A stretch of 64,000 bases of DNA. Source: CBDCFT01 sp965216365 (lineage in GTDB: Bacteria > Pseudomonadota > Gammaproteobacteria > Arenicellales > CBDCFT01). The stretch is taken from contig CBDCFT010000003.1 of NCBI GenBank assembly GCA_965216365.1, forward strand, positions 124,001-188,000, read 5' to 3'. A program made the position numbers and the translations under genes. Positions 1 to 9,651 of the stretch are shown here, piece after piece. The notes under the pieces were generated by a model that was not told the origin of the DNA, did not search any database, and was given only the letters and a program-made list of their open reading frames with translations. Position 1 is the first letter of the stretch; each line of letters opens with the position of its first letter.

Positions 1-291
1 TCCTTTTTATTCACATGTTGCCAAATGCGATCGCACCGGTGTTGGTGTCGGCGACAATCGGCGTTGCCGGTGCAATCCTGACCGAATCGGCATTGAGTTT
101 TCTTGGCTTTGGTGTGCAGCCACCAAACGCGACCTGGGGCAATATTCTGTCCGATGGTAAGTCTTATATTTTCGATGCGCCCTGGCTGTTTTTCTTTCCC
201 GGTTTTGCCATTGTCATTGTGGTGTTGGCGTTTAACCTTGCTCGGTGAAGGTTTGCACGAAGCACTTAACCCCAAATTACGCAGTCGCTGA
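1..291 (+). CDS. Dipeptide/oligopeptide ABC transporter permease (DppC/OppC family), 5'-truncated and frameshifted
   Basis: This is the C-terminal part of an inner-membrane permease of a peptide-type ABC importer; the start lies before the window. The visible protein holds the EAA loop that contacts the ATPases (HMLPNAIAPV) and the family block LSFLGFGVQPPNATWG, then a last membrane segment. The reading frame that begins at base 3 ends early at 246-248. One base fewer in the run at 237-239 restores the expected ending NLLGEGLHEALNPKLRSR and a TGA at 289-291 that overlaps the next ATG. I see one extra T, and read it as a sequence error or a recent mutation. Together with the two ATPase genes downstream it forms the end of a dpp/opp-type operon; the binding protein and first permease are outside the window. 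Confidence 0.85.
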
Positions 292-1271
292 TGGATCCGG
301 TACTCCAAGTTTCCAACTTGTCGATCGCATTCGATATCAAAGGTCACTCGACGACAGTTGTGGATGAAGTCGGTTTGCATATCAACACCGGCGAAACCCT
401 GGCCCTGGTAGGTGAATCCGGTTGCGGTAAATCCGTCACTGCCCTGGCGCTGATGGGTTTGATTGAATCGCCCGGTCGCGTAACTGGCGGCAGTGTGACA
501 CTGCAAGGTCAGGAGTTGATCGGTCTTCCCGAATCCGCTCTACAAGACATTCGCGGAAAAAGCATCGGCATGATTTTTCAGGAACCCATGGTGGCGTTGA
601 ATCCTTTGTTTACCGTTGGTGATCAAATCGGCGAAGTCTTATCGCGGCATACCTCGTTAAGCCGTGACAGTGTTGAACGAAAGTGTCTCGAGCTATTGGA
701 TCAGGTTGGCATTCCCGATCCGGCGCGACGAATCAATCAATATCCGCACGAGATGTCCGGCGGTATGAAGCAACGCGTCATGATTGCCATGGCTATCGCG
801 TGCGAACCGGCGTTGTTAATCGCCGACGAGCCGACCACGGCTTTAGATGTCACCGTGCAAGCCCAGATTTTGGGGTTAATCGACCAGTTGCAAAAAGACA
901 TGAACATGGCGGTATTGTTGATTACCCATAATCTCGGAATTGTCGCCCAGCATGCAGACCGGGTGATGGTCATGTACGCAGGGCGAATCGCCGAATCCGC
1001 TTCGGTTGACGATTTATTCGCCAAGCCGTGTCATCCTTATACGCAGGGGTTGTTGAAATCTATTCCCCGCACCGGTGAGCGTGACATGCGGCTTTATTCC
1101 ATTGAAGGTGCGGTGCCGTCTCCTGATCAGTTCCCGGCCGGTTGCCGTTTTTCCAACCGTTGTCCAGTTGTGTTGGAGCAGTGTTCGCAATCCGTTCCGG
1201 CGATGACGCAACGGCAAGATAATCATTACGCCGCGTGCTGGAGTGATCAAACGCCGGTAGCCAATTCATGA
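291..1271 (+). CDS. Peptide ABC transporter ATP-binding protein (DppD/OppD family)
   Basis: This is the first of two ATPases that power a dipeptide/oligopeptide importer on the cytoplasmic face of the membrane. At 326 aa it has the family's usual length. Walker A GESGCGKS is at residues 41-48, the Q-loop FQEP near 97, the signature MSGGMKQR at 155-162 and Walker B LLIADEP at 175-181. The C-terminal extension CRFSNRCPVVLEQC is the cysteine-rich tail typical of Opp/Dpp ATPases, in which it binds an iron-sulfur cluster. Its ATG overlaps the permease stop and its own end overlaps the next start, so translation is probably coupled. The substrate (dipeptide, oligopeptide, nickel) cannot be read from the ATPase. 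Confidence 0.93.
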   Translation: MDPVLQVSNLSIAFDIKGHSTTVVDEVGLHINTGETLALVGESGCGKSVTALALMGLIESPGRVTGGSVTLQGQELIGLPESALQDIRGKSIGMIFQEPMVALNPLFTVGDQIGEVLSRHTSLSRDSVERKCLELLDQVGIPDPARRINQYPHEMSGGMKQRVMIAMAIACEPALLIADEPTTALDVTVQAQILGLIDQLQKDMNMAVLLITHNLGIVAQHADRVMVMYAGRIAESASVDDLFAKPCHPYTQGLLKSIPRTGERDMRLYSIEGAVPSPDQFPAGCRFSNRCPVVLEQCSQSVPAMTQRQDNHYAACWSDQTPVANS

Positions 1272-2248
1272 GCGCAACTTCCCCGGCGTTGTTGCAGGTG
1301 AAAAAACTGCGTAAGTATTTTCCCGTGCGTTCCGGCTTGATGCAACATGCTTCGGCTTGGGTGAAAGCAGTCGACGATGTCAGCTTCGACGTGCGACGCG
1401 GCGAAACACTCGGTTTGGTCGGCGAATCCGGTTGTGGCAAAACCACATTGGCGCGTTTGCTGTTGCGTCTGGAGGAGAGTGACAGCGGCGACATCGAGTT
1501 TGGCGGCGATAACATCACCCATGCGAAAGCCGCTGAGCTGAAAGCCTTTCGCCGCCGCATGCAGATTATATTCCAAGACCCGTATAGTTCGCTTAATCCG
1601 CGCCTTTCGGTTGAACGCATTCTGGGAGAAGCCATGCGTGTGCATGGCAAAGCCACCCGCAGCGATGTGACAGAAAAAGTGTGCGCGTTGCTGGAAACGG
1701 TGGGACTCGATGCGTCGCATCGTTATCGTTATCCCCATGAATTTTCCGGAGGACAGCGCCAACGTATCGGTGTCGCCCGGGCACTATCGCTGCAGCCGGA
1801 GTTGATTGTATGTGACGAAGCGGTGTCCGCTTTGGATGTTTCCATTCAGGCGCAAATCATCAATCTGCTCACCGACCTGAAACAACAATTAAATTTATCC
1901 TACATTTTTATTTCTCACGATCTCAACGTGATACGTTATCTGGCCGACAGGGTTGCGGTCATGTACCTCGGTCAGATTGTCGAAACCGCAGGCACTCAGG
2001 CGTTGTTTCGCTCGCCTATGCATCCATATACCCAGGCCTTGATTCAAACTAATCCAACGCCCGATCCGACCGTTGCCGCGCCCGATCATGTTATCTCGGG
2101 TGATGTGCCGTCACCCGCGAACCCGCCATCCGGTTGCCGCTTTCATACCCGTTGTCCCCAGGCGATGCCCAAGTGTCGTGAGGTCGCGCCGGAGTTACGA
2201 AATCGTTCAGACGATGCAGGGCAGGTCGCCTGTCATCTTTATGCTTGA
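1268..2248 (+). CDS. Peptide ABC transporter ATP-binding protein (DppF/OppF family)
   Basis: This is the second ATPase of the same importer and would pair with the upstream DppD-like subunit. It has 326 aa. Walker A GESGCGKT is at residues 52-59, the Q-loop FQDPYSSLNPR starts near 102 (a strong OppF/DppF hallmark), the signature FSGGQRQR is at 159-166 and the Walker B region VCDEAVSALD at 181-190. Walker B reads DEA rather than DEP, which is common in OppF. The C-terminal GCRFHTRCP tail is present. The start ATG overlaps the preceding stop as ATGA. It is the last gene of the operon; 30 bp separate it from rsmJ and I see no terminator there. Confidence 0.93.
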   Translation: MSATSPALLQVKKLRKYFPVRSGLMQHASAWVKAVDDVSFDVRRGETLGLVGESGCGKTTLARLLLRLEESDSGDIEFGGDNITHAKAAELKAFRRRMQIIFQDPYSSLNPRLSVERILGEAMRVHGKATRSDVTEKVCALLETVGLDASHRYRYPHEFSGGQRQRIGVARALSLQPELIVCDEAVSALDVSIQAQIINLLTDLKQQLNLSYIFISHDLNVIRYLADRVAVMYLGQIVETAGTQALFRSPMHPYTQALIQTNPTPDPTVAAPDHVISGDVPSPANPPSGCRFHTRCPQAMPKCREVAPELRNRSDDAGQVACHLYA

Positions 2249-2278
2249 TTCGAATTCGGTTTAGTATTTCCTTAGATA

Positions 2279-3019
2279 ATGGCTGGTGAAAAAAACCGCG
2301 TCGCCGTATGTTGCAATAGCGAATGGGCAACACAGGCGCAAAAGCTTGCACAAAAGTTTAATTTGACCGAAGCGAGTGCCGACGATGAAGATATCGATTG
2401 GCTGCTGCGTTTTGACGACGGTTGTTTGAGCCTGGTCGATTGCGCTAATCCAAAATTCAAACCTTTAACAATTGATTTTGACAAGCCGGTAGGACAAATT
2501 GCAAGAAACGATCCGCTGCGTCGTGCTATCGGTAAAGACGTGAAGGTCGTATTGGATGCAACCACGGGTCTTGGGTCGGATACGATAATGTTTATACACA
2601 TGGGTTTTAAAGCCATCGCCGTTGAGCGTTCCGTTGTTTGCGCCGCATTACTTTCCGACGCATTAAAACGGTGCCAGAACGACAAAATCCGCCAAAACTT
2701 GAACCTGATTTACGCGGATGCAAAAAATGTATTGGATAAACAGGAGGCCAACTTGTTTGAAGTTGACGTCGTGTATATGGATCCGATGTATCCCTCACGA
2801 AGCAAAACATCTGCCTTGGCGCGAAAAGAATGTCGCATGTTGCGTGGTGTTGTGGGTAACGATTCCGATGCAAATGAATTGCTCAGTTGCGCCCGGCAGC
2901 ATGTCAATCGGGTCGTGGTAAAACGTCCGCCGGAAGCGCCACCAATTCAGAAAAATCCCATTGCGAGTTACAACGGGAAGCTGGTGCGTTTTGATGTGTA
3001 TCGGGGAATGAATCCATGA
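2279..3019 (+). CDS. rsmJ: 16S rRNA (guanine(1516)-N(2))-methyltransferase RsmJ
   Basis: This is a SAM-dependent enzyme that methylates G1516 of 16S rRNA. The 246-aa protein has the class I Rossmann motif DATTGLGSD at residues 93-101, the acidic strand end AVERS near 114-118, and the family catalytic block YMDPMYPSR at 166-174. The RVVVKRPPEA motif near the C-terminus is also typical of RsmJ (YhiQ). Its end overlaps the rsmE start by 4 bases (ATGA), so two rRNA methylases are coupled. The family is mostly gammaproteobacterial, which supports the taxonomic call. Confidence 0.92.
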   Translation: MAGEKNRVAVCCNSEWATQAQKLAQKFNLTEASADDEDIDWLLRFDDGCLSLVDCANPKFKPLTIDFDKPVGQIARNDPLRRAIGKDVKVVLDATTGLGSDTIMFIHMGFKAIAVERSVVCAALLSDALKRCQNDKIRQNLNLIYADAKNVLDKQEANLFEVDVVYMDPMYPSRSKTSALARKECRMLRGVVGNDSDANELLSCARQHVNRVVVKRPPEAPPIQKNPIASYNGKLVRFDVYRGMNP

Positions 3020-3735
3020 ACACCGGCGAACCGTGGTTTTATTGTGCAGATATTCCGGAGATTGGCTTCCAGCTAGTATTGGATGAGCGTGAATCCCGTC
3101 ATGCCGGTGGTTCGCGACGTTTGCGCCCTGGCGACAAACTAAACCTGTTTGATGGCAAAGGCGTGCTCGCCGAAACGGCATTTGTAGAAAAATCAAAAAA
3201 AGGAATACGTCTGGACGTACTGACCCGTGAACAACACCAGCTAGCAAGAAAATCCATTCATCTCGCTTGCCCGATACCAAAAGGAGATCGTGTCGGCGTA
3301 TTGCTGGATATGGCAACCCAGGTGGGCATGACGGACTTCACGCCATTGATTAGTGAGCATGGATTGAATGAACGCATTACCGAAGCTGCGCAACAACGTT
3401 GGCAACGCATCGTGATCGAAGCGTGCAAACAGTCACGCAGGTTGTTTTTACCGCAGATTCATGAAGCGCAAAAACTGGAAACGCTAGTGCAAAACGTCGG
3501 TAGAAACGAGCAACAAATTTGGTTGGCTGATGCGAATGGTGATGCGATGGACGGTTACCTGCAAAACAAAGGCACATCAAGTGTCTCTAATCTGCTCCTG
3601 GTAGGACCGGAAGGTGGTTTTTCTGAATCGGAGATTGATTCAGCGCGAAAAAATAAGGTTGCTTTGATTCGTCTTAGCGATAATGTTTTACGTGTTGAAA
3701 CCGCTGCGGTACTGCTGGTTTCCATTTTGTCGTGA
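3016..3735 (+). CDS. rsmE: 16S rRNA (uracil(1498)-N(3))-methyltransferase RsmE
   Basis: This SPOUT-class methyltransferase modifies U1498 of 16S rRNA. The 239-aa protein has an N-terminal PUA-like RNA-binding region (residues 1-75, with SRHAGGSRRLRPGD), then the knotted catalytic domain with GPEGGFS at 197-203 and LRVETAA at 225-231, both SAM-binding knot motifs. Length is normal for the family. The gene overlaps rsmJ and ends against a repeat-rich spacer facing the 3' end of valS. Confidence 0.94.
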   Translation: MNTGEPWFYCADIPEIGFQLVLDERESRHAGGSRRLRPGDKLNLFDGKGVLAETAFVEKSKKGIRLDVLTREQHQLARKSIHLACPIPKGDRVGVLLDMATQVGMTDFTPLISEHGLNERITEAAQQRWQRIVIEACKQSRRLFLPQIHEAQKLETLVQNVGRNEQQIWLADANGDAMDGYLQNKGTSSVSNLLLVGPEGGFSESEIDSARKNKVALIRLSDNVLRVETAAVLLVSILS

Positions 3736-3825
3736 GATATAGCGAAATGGGTTGAAAAAATTCAGTTGAACGTTGATTGCTGGCAACTGATCACTAATGA
3801 GAATTTTCGCAACCAAGTCTGTCCC

Positions 3826-3965
3826 TGTGAAGGCAGGGAGTCGCCCCTACAATTCTTTTTTGCTGATTACATTCTCAATTATTCTTGTGGGAGTGGCGCC
3901 CTCGCCGCGATGACGGTTTATCACGGCACACGAAACTCCCTGTCGCCGCGAGACGCGCCTACAAG
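3826..3965. repeat. Three REP-like palindromic elements in the rsmE/valS convergent spacer
   Basis: The 326-bp spacer between the converging 3' ends of rsmE and valS (3736-4061) holds three copies of a short element of the TTGTAGGAGCGxC...GCCGCGA type. One lies inverted near 3826-3853, one forward at 3886-3914 and one inverted at 3941-3965. Related copies occur at 22423-22449 and 37595-37623. The alternating orientation allows large hairpins, so the block could act as a two-way terminator or protect 3' ends. No coding potential stands out here. Confidence 0.6.
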
Positions 3966-4061
3966 TATTTTGATAAATTTGTGTTAAACGATCGTTCTGA
4001 AGAACGCTGACAGCTAAAAAGCCAGTCACTAAAAACTATACAGTTTAGGTCGACCAGAGAA

Positions 4062-6842
4062 TTAGCTTAATCTTTCGACGGCTTCAATTTGATCTTTGAG
4101 TTTGCTGAGAGTACCGGTTAGCTCGGTCAGGCGTTGTTTTTCCTTTTCGACAACATCGGTCGGTGCGCGATCAACAAAATTAGGGTTTTTTAGTTTTGCA
4201 TCGGCTCGGTCGAAGTCGGCCTGACATTTTTCATGTTCTTTTGTTAAGCGTTTTAATTCCGCGTCGCGGTCAATGGCGGTTCCGAGCGGAATTAATAGTT
4301 TCATATTTCCGGCAAGGGCAGCCGCGCTTTCTGGCGCTTCGTCTTTATCACTCAGCGGCGTAACGCTTTCCAGCCGCACCAGCGACATAAGAATTGATTC
4401 GTTGTTCGATAAGTATTCCTGGTCTTGTTTAGAATAACTTTGTACTAACACGGGCAGGCGCTTCGACGGTTCGATATTCATTTCCCCGCGAATATTACGC
4501 ACGCCAGTGACCACTGACTTTAGCCATTCCATTTCTTGCATGGCATTCTGGTCTAATCGATCCAGTTGAGAGACCGGGTAGGGTTGTAACATGATGGTAT
4601 CCCCGGTTTTTCCTGCCAGCGGTGCGACCTTGATCCAGATTTCTTCCGTGATAAAAGGCATTACCGGATGTAACAAACGCAAAGACGTTTCCAGAATTCC
4701 CAGCAGGGTTTTGCGCACGCCAATCTTGCGTGTTTCATCGATAGCATCGTCATTCAAAACAATCTTGCTGATTTCCAGATACCAACTGCAGTATTCGTCC
4801 CAGACAAACGAATACGTTGCCTGTGCTACACGATCCAAACGGTATTCCTTGAATGCGTCCGCGACTTCCTGTTCGGTTTGCTGCATTATAGAAACTATCC
4901 ATTTTTCCGAACTACCGAGTTCGTACGAATCGCCGTTAGCACCACAGTTTTTGCCTTCCACATTCATCAAAACGAAACGCGCAGCGTTCCAAAGCTTGTT
5001 GCAAAAGTTTCGATAGCCTTCGATCCGGCCAAGATCGAAACGTACATCTCGTCCTTGAGTTGCCAGGCTGGCAAAAGTAAAACGCAAGGCATCGGTGCCG
5101 TATGCGGGGATACCATTAGGGAACTCCTGATGTGTGGCTTTTTCAATACGTTCGGCCAATTGGGGTTGCATCAGTCCGGTTGTACGTTTTTTGACTAACG
5201 CCTCAGAATCGATGCCATCGATGAAGTCTAGTGGGTCCAAGGTATTGCCCTTAGACTTGGAAAATTTTTGTCCATCTTTGTCGCGTACCAGGCCGGTCAC
5301 GTAAATCTCGTGAAAAGGTGCTTTTCCAGTGAATTTGAGTCCGAACATGATCATGCGCGCGACCCAGAAGAAAATAATGTCGAAACCGGTCACCAAAACA
5401 TTGGTGGTATAAAAAGTCTTTAACTCTTCTGTCTTATCCGGCCAACCCAGGGTGGAGAATGGCCATAGTGCGGACGAAAACCAAGTGTCCAGCACATCTT
5501 CGTCTTGCTTTAGTTCAACACCCTCATCGAGTTGGTATTTTTCGCGCACGGCTTGTTCGTCTTGCGCAACATAAATATTGCTTTCCGCGTCATACCATGC
5601 CGGTACACGATGGCCCCACCACAACTGTCGTGAGATGCACCAGTCCTGAATATTATGCATCCATTCGTAGTAAGTGTTTTTCCAGTTGTCTGGAACGAAA
5701 CGAATGATACCGTTTTCGACTGCTTTAATCGCCGGGTCAGCCAACGGTTGAATTTTTACAAACCATTGGTCGGTTAAATAGGGTTCAACAACAGACTGTG
5801 AACGGTCACCCTTGGGCACCATCAGTTTGTGATCTTCGATCTTCTCAATCAGATCCTGCGTCTGCAGGTCAGCGACAATTCGTTTACGCGCGGCATACCG
5901 GTCGAGACCGTCATACTCTGTTCCCGAACCCTCGATACTTGCGCTAGGGTCTAAAATATTGATCAGCGGCAACTCATGACGTTGTCCAACATCGTAGTCG
6001 TTAAAATCATGTGCCGGTGTAATCTTGAGGCAACCCGAACCGAATTCCATTTCAACATAGTCATCCGCGATGACTGGAATCTCACGATTGGCCAACGGCA
6101 AAGTCACTGTCTTGCCAACTAAATGTTTATAGCGTTCATCGTCGGGATGCACAGCGACGGCGGCATCACCGAGCATGGTTTCGGGTCGGGTAGTGGCGAC
6201 AACCACGTGACCGCCGCCATCGGTTAATGGATAACGGATATGCCATAAATGACCATTTTGTTCTTCTGCGATCACTTCGAGATCGGAAATAGCGGTGTGT
6301 AAAACCGGATCCCAGTTGACCAGGCGTTTGCCGCGGTAAATCAACCCTTCGTCATACAAGCGCACAAATACTTCCTGCACCGCTGCGGACAAACCTTCGT
6401 CCATGGTAAAGCGTTCGCGCGTCCAATCGACGGATGCACCCATTCGCCGCAACTGCTGACTGATAGTGCCGCCGGAATGTTCTTTCCACTCCCAGATGCG
6501 TTCGACGAATGCTTCGCGGCCAAGATCGTGGCGGGTTTTGCCTTCGCTTTCTAACTGTCGCTCCACTACCATTTGCGTAGCGATACCAGCGTGGTCGGTG
6601 CCTGCCTGCCACAAGGTGCGATGTCCGAGCATGCGATGATAACGAATCAGCGCATCCATGATAGTGTCTTGAAACGCATGACCCATGTGCAGGCTGCCGG
6701 TAACGTTAGGCGGCGGAATCATGATGCAATAAGGATCGCCATCGCCGGATGCGGCGAAATAGCCTGCATCTTCCCAGCGCTTATAGATCAACTGCTCTAT
6801 CGCCTGTGGTTCGTAGGTGCTGCTGATGTTGGTATCCGTCAT
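4062..6842 (-). CDS. valS: Valine--tRNA ligase
   Basis: This class I aminoacyl-tRNA synthetase charges tRNA-Val. The 926-aa protein has the HIGH-type motif HMGH at residues 52-55, inside PPPNVTGSLHMGHA, and the KMSKS-type loop KFSKSKGN near residue 525. An editing (CP1) domain lies between them with TTRPETMLGD. The C-terminus ends in the charged coiled coil that clamps the tRNA (residues about 860-926). Length matches bacterial ValRS. It is the last gene of the minus-strand set pepA-holC-small protein-valS, the order seen in many gammaproteobacteria. No frameshift or missing motif. Confidence 0.97.
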   Translation of the reverse strand: MTDTNISSTYEPQAIEQLIYKRWEDAGYFAASGDGDPYCIMIPPPNVTGSLHMGHAFQDTIMDALIRYHRMLGHRTLWQAGTDHAGIATQMVVERQLESEGKTRHDLGREAFVERIWEWKEHSGGTISQQLRRMGASVDWTRERFTMDEGLSAAVQEVFVRLYDEGLIYRGKRLVNWDPVLHTAISDLEVIAEEQNGHLWHIRYPLTDGGGHVVVATTRPETMLGDAAVAVHPDDERYKHLVGKTVTLPLANREIPVIADDYVEMEFGSGCLKITPAHDFNDYDVGQRHELPLINILDPSASIEGSGTEYDGLDRYAARKRIVADLQTQDLIEKIEDHKLMVPKGDRSQSVVEPYLTDQWFVKIQPLADPAIKAVENGIIRFVPDNWKNTYYEWMHNIQDWCISRQLWWGHRVPAWYDAESNIYVAQDEQAVREKYQLDEGVELKQDEDVLDTWFSSALWPFSTLGWPDKTEELKTFYTTNVLVTGFDIIFFWVARMIMFGLKFTGKAPFHEIYVTGLVRDKDGQKFSKSKGNTLDPLDFIDGIDSEALVKKRTTGLMQPQLAERIEKATHQEFPNGIPAYGTDALRFTFASLATQGRDVRFDLGRIEGYRNFCNKLWNAARFVLMNVEGKNCGANGDSYELGSSEKWIVSIMQQTEQEVADAFKEYRLDRVAQATYSFVWDEYCSWYLEISKIVLNDDAIDETRKIGVRKTLLGILETSLRLLHPVMPFITEEIWIKVAPLAGKTGDTIMLQPYPVSQLDRLDQNAMQEMEWLKSVVTGVRNIRGEMNIEPSKRLPVLVQSYSKQDQEYLSNNESILMSLVRLESVTPLSDKDEAPESAAALAGNMKLLIPLGTAIDRDAELKRLTKEHEKCQADFDRADAKLKNPNFVDRAPTDVVEKEKQRLTELTGTLSKLKDQIEAVERLS

Positions 6843-6970
6843 GTATAAACTTTTTCAAATCGTTTGGCGGGCGCGATTATACGACAGTTCGTCACGCCAG
6901 AATGCGCTTGAGCTACGTGAGTGAACGATGCAGACGGATCAGGGAACGGTTCGATACGGTCCTGCAAGCA

Positions 6971-7498
6971 TTAGAGTGGATTCAACCAATCACTTAGCGC
7001 CTGTTGAATGCGCTCGCGCAATTCCTCCACGACATGGGTTTCGAGACCACTACCCAACTGGTTTTGTAAGATTGATTCAATAATTTCCATCACTTGTTCC
7101 GTTACCACCGATGGTGGCGGGAGCACGACGCTGGGTTCGGGTTTGACTGGATCCACACGCATAATCATGGAGGGATCATCCAGCACCGACTCGGCCTCCT
7201 GCGGAGCAGGTACAAAGAGCGCAGTATCCTGCTCCGGAACCATGACCAGATCATCCAGCACCGGAATGCCGTCGTCGATATTCTCGGATTCATTCGGGGG
7301 ACGCATTGACTTAGTAGTCGAATCGTTATCGACGTGACCGTCACCGGGTTCGACGTAGTCACCCGAAACGATGGAATCGATGTCCAGATCGCTGTCCGCG
7401 ATTAAATCTTCGATCTTTGCCAACTCATCGATAAGTTGATCGCTGGCAATATTGGACGGTCTTTTTGTCGGTCTTGTTTTCTTCTTACGTTTGGCCAC
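6971..7498 (-). CDS. Small acidic protein of unknown function between holC and valS
   Basis: I do not recognise a named family. The 175-aa protein starts with a strongly basic patch (KRKKKTRPTKRP), continues with an acidic low-complexity middle rich in Asp and Pro, including DGIPVLDDLV near residues 77-86, and ends with a predicted amphipathic helix of about 45 residues (VTEQVMEIIESILQNQLG...). No signal peptide or membrane span is visible. It lies 12 bp downstream of holC and 128 bp before valS on the same strand, so it is probably in that operon. From memory, uncharacterised genes occupy this slot in other gammaproteobacteria, including Pseudomonas. A helper of the DNA polymerase clamp loader is possible by position only. 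Confidence 0.75.
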   Translation of the reverse strand: MAKRKKKTRPTKRPSNIASDQLIDELAKIEDLIADSDLDIDSIVSGDYVEPGDGHVDNDSTTKSMRPPNESENIDDGIPVLDDLVMVPEQDTALFVPAPQEAESVLDDPSMIMRVDPVKPEPSVVLPPPSVVTEQVMEIIESILQNQLGSGLETHVVEELRERIQQALSDWLNPL

Positions 7499-7510
7499 GG
7501 TTTATCCCTG

Positions 7511-7966
7511 TCAAACTTTCACCTGGTGCGTTTGTGGGTCAAATCCCTGTTCCTGATAGGCGCGATAACGAGCGCGGCCTTTACTCTTGCCATCGTCATC
7601 GGCGTCAATCACCTCGGCAACACGTTCGAATTGGGCGCACAACGGACTGACTTCGTCGCGCAGTGAAATGAGCAAACCGTTGAGGCCATCGGGTGGCGTT
7701 GAATCACCAATCATTACCTGATAGTCGTTTATATCTGCGTTTTGCATATCCGCGCGTGCATGGGGCACGAAACTGCCTTGCGAATAAGTCCACAACAAGT
7801 CGTCCATTTTGCGCGTTTGTTCGGCATCGCGCGCATGTACAAAAACGGTGTGGCCCAATTTATATGCTTTTTCCGTCAAGCGGCAGGCAAAGCGCAATTG
7901 CCCATCCGCCACGTGGCGGCTGAGCACGTAAAAATCGACCCGTTCAGGTTTCGTCGTCTTTGCCAT
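7511..7966 (-). CDS. holC: DNA polymerase III chi subunit HolC
   Basis: The chi subunit links the clamp-loader complex to single-strand DNA-binding protein. The 151-aa protein matches the family from the start (VDFYVLSRHV) through the conserved block HTVFVHARDAEQTRKMDDLLW near residues 39-59 and SFVPHA near 69. The Rossmann-like fold has no catalytic residues. It starts 9 bp after the pepA stop and is followed by the small acidic gene and valS, the classic pepA-holC-valS grouping. The C-terminus is a little longer than in E. coli and ends in a basic/polar tail. Confidence 0.92.
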   Translation of the reverse strand: MAKTTKPERVDFYVLSRHVADGQLRFACRLTEKAYKLGHTVFVHARDAEQTRKMDDLLWTYSQGSFVPHARADMQNADINDYQVMIGDSTPPDGLNGLLISLRDEVSPLCAQFERVAEVIDADDDGKSKGRARYRAYQEQGFDPQTHQVKV

Positions 7967-7975
7967 TTAATTTAT

Positions 7976-9457
7976 TCACGAGCACCGATTGATCAGGAAC
8001 TGCGTCAGCAAAGGCACCGGGCGGCCGGTCGCGCCCTTGGGGCCTGAACCGCGCCAGGCCGTGCCCGCGATATCCAGGTGCGCCCAGGTAAAGTCCTTGG
8101 TGTAACGCGCCAGGAAACAGGCGGCGGTAACCGCTCCGGCCTCGCGCCCGCCGATATTTGCCATATCGGCGAAAGAACTTTCCAGTTGTTTGTCGTATTC
8201 CTTCCACAGGGGCAATTGCCACGCGCGGTCGCCGCTGGATTCGCCGGCTTGCAGAATTTCCCGGGCGAGGTCATCGTCATTCGAAAACAATCCGCTGGCA
8301 TGGGCGCCCAGTGCCACAACACATGCGCCGGTCAGCGTCGCCATGTCGATAACTACGGACGGTTTGAAGCGTTCGGTATAGGTCAGCGCATCACACAGGA
8401 TCAAACGGCCTTCGGCATCCGTATTCAAAATCTCGATGGTTTGGCCGGACATGCTGGTGACAACATCACCGGGTTTGTTGGCATCGCCGTCGGGCAGGTT
8501 TTCACTACTCGGTACAACGCCGACAATATTGATGGGCAATTTCATTTCTGCCGCGGCACGCAGCGCGCCAAATATGCTGGCTGCACCGCACATGTCATAC
8601 TTCATTTCATCCATTTTTGCGGCTGGTTTGAGTGAGATGCCGCCGGCATCGAATGTCAGACCTTTACCGACCAGCGCGATGGGTGCCTCGCCTTTGGTGC
8701 TACCGTTGTATTCCATCACAATCAGCTTCGCCGGTTGCCGGCTGCCACGGGATACGGACAACAACGAACCCATGCCCAGGTTCTGCATTTTTGCCTCGTC
8801 GAGTATCGTGATCTTGAGTTCGTGGGATTTACCCAACGCCGTTGCTTGTTCGGCCAGATGCGTCGGGGTACACACGTTGCCGGGCCGGTTGCCGAGGTGT
8901 TTCGCCAGAGCCACGCCCGCCGCGACGGCTTTGCCCTGTCTGACACCGGCCCTGACCTGGTCTTCATCCGCCTCGTTCGCATAGACTCCGACCCGTTTTA
9001 GTGCGCGTTTATTCGGCGCTTTGCTTTTTAATTCGTCAAATTGATAAACCGTGTCTTCGACACTCTCGATAATTTGCTTTGCCTTCCAGTTGGTGTCACA
9101 GTTTTTGACTGCAACATCCGCCAGCGCGAAAACGGCCTCCCTGATTTTGGTATGGGCCAGGCTTTTAACCGCACCGGTAACGGCTTTGCGGTATTCATCA
9201 ACCTCCAGCGTCAGGTTTTTGCCTATACCGACCAGCAGGATACGTTTCGCTTTCACCCGCTTAGGCGCGGTCAACATCAGTGCGCTGCCTGATTCACCGC
9301 TGATATCGCCATTGCTGACGGCGTTTTTCAACATGCCGCGGGTGGATTTATCCAGCGCTGCGCCGGTAGGCGAGAATTTGCCGGAGCGTGTTACTCCCAC
9401 CACCAGACATTCAGTCGCCAGTGAGTGAGGTTGACCGTTTTTGACAGAATATTGCAT
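7976..9457 (-). CDS. pepA: Cytosol (leucyl) aminopeptidase PepA
   Basis: This M17 metallo-aminopeptidase removes N-terminal residues from peptides. In E. coli PepA also acts as a DNA-binding accessory protein. The 493-aa protein has the catalytic region VGKGLTFDAGGISLKP near residue 265, the metal-binding DMCGAAS that follows, and the family signature NTDAEGRL near 345. The N-terminal macro-like domain is present. A clear ribosome-binding site (GGGAG) precedes the ATG. It opens the minus-strand operon and is divergent from lptFG across a 194-bp spacer, as in E. coli. Confidence 0.96.
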   Translation of the reverse strand: MQYSVKNGQPHSLATECLVVGVTRSGKFSPTGAALDKSTRGMLKNAVSNGDISGESGSALMLTAPKRVKAKRILLVGIGKNLTLEVDEYRKAVTGAVKSLAHTKIREAVFALADVAVKNCDTNWKAKQIIESVEDTVYQFDELKSKAPNKRALKRVGVYANEADEDQVRAGVRQGKAVAAGVALAKHLGNRPGNVCTPTHLAEQATALGKSHELKITILDEAKMQNLGMGSLLSVSRGSRQPAKLIVMEYNGSTKGEAPIALVGKGLTFDAGGISLKPAAKMDEMKYDMCGAASIFGALRAAAEMKLPINIVGVVPSSENLPDGDANKPGDVVTSMSGQTIEILNTDAEGRLILCDALTYTERFKPSVVIDMATLTGACVVALGAHASGLFSNDDDLAREILQAGESSGDRAWQLPLWKEYDKQLESSFADMANIGGREAGAVTAACFLARYTKDFTWAHLDIAGTAWRGSGPKGATGRPVPLLTQFLINRCS

Positions 9458-9651
9458 GGAACTCCCAGTAAAATTGTGCGTTATTTAAGATAAACTCGCA
9501 TTATTACAGTTTTAGCAGGCTGCGGGGTGCGCCCAGGCATAAAAATCATGGTGGGCGTTTGCAGGCTTGTTCAACTATCCATTTCATTTGAAAACACATT
9601 GTCCTTCGTTTGTATGAAAGGTGTCAAAGCGCCGTTGCCGCGCCGGCCCGC

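Noticed and set aside
1..291. Programmed ribosomal frameshift in dppC
   Set aside because: There is no clear slippery heptamer or downstream structure, and similar +1 lesions occur in four other places, so sequence error is more likely.
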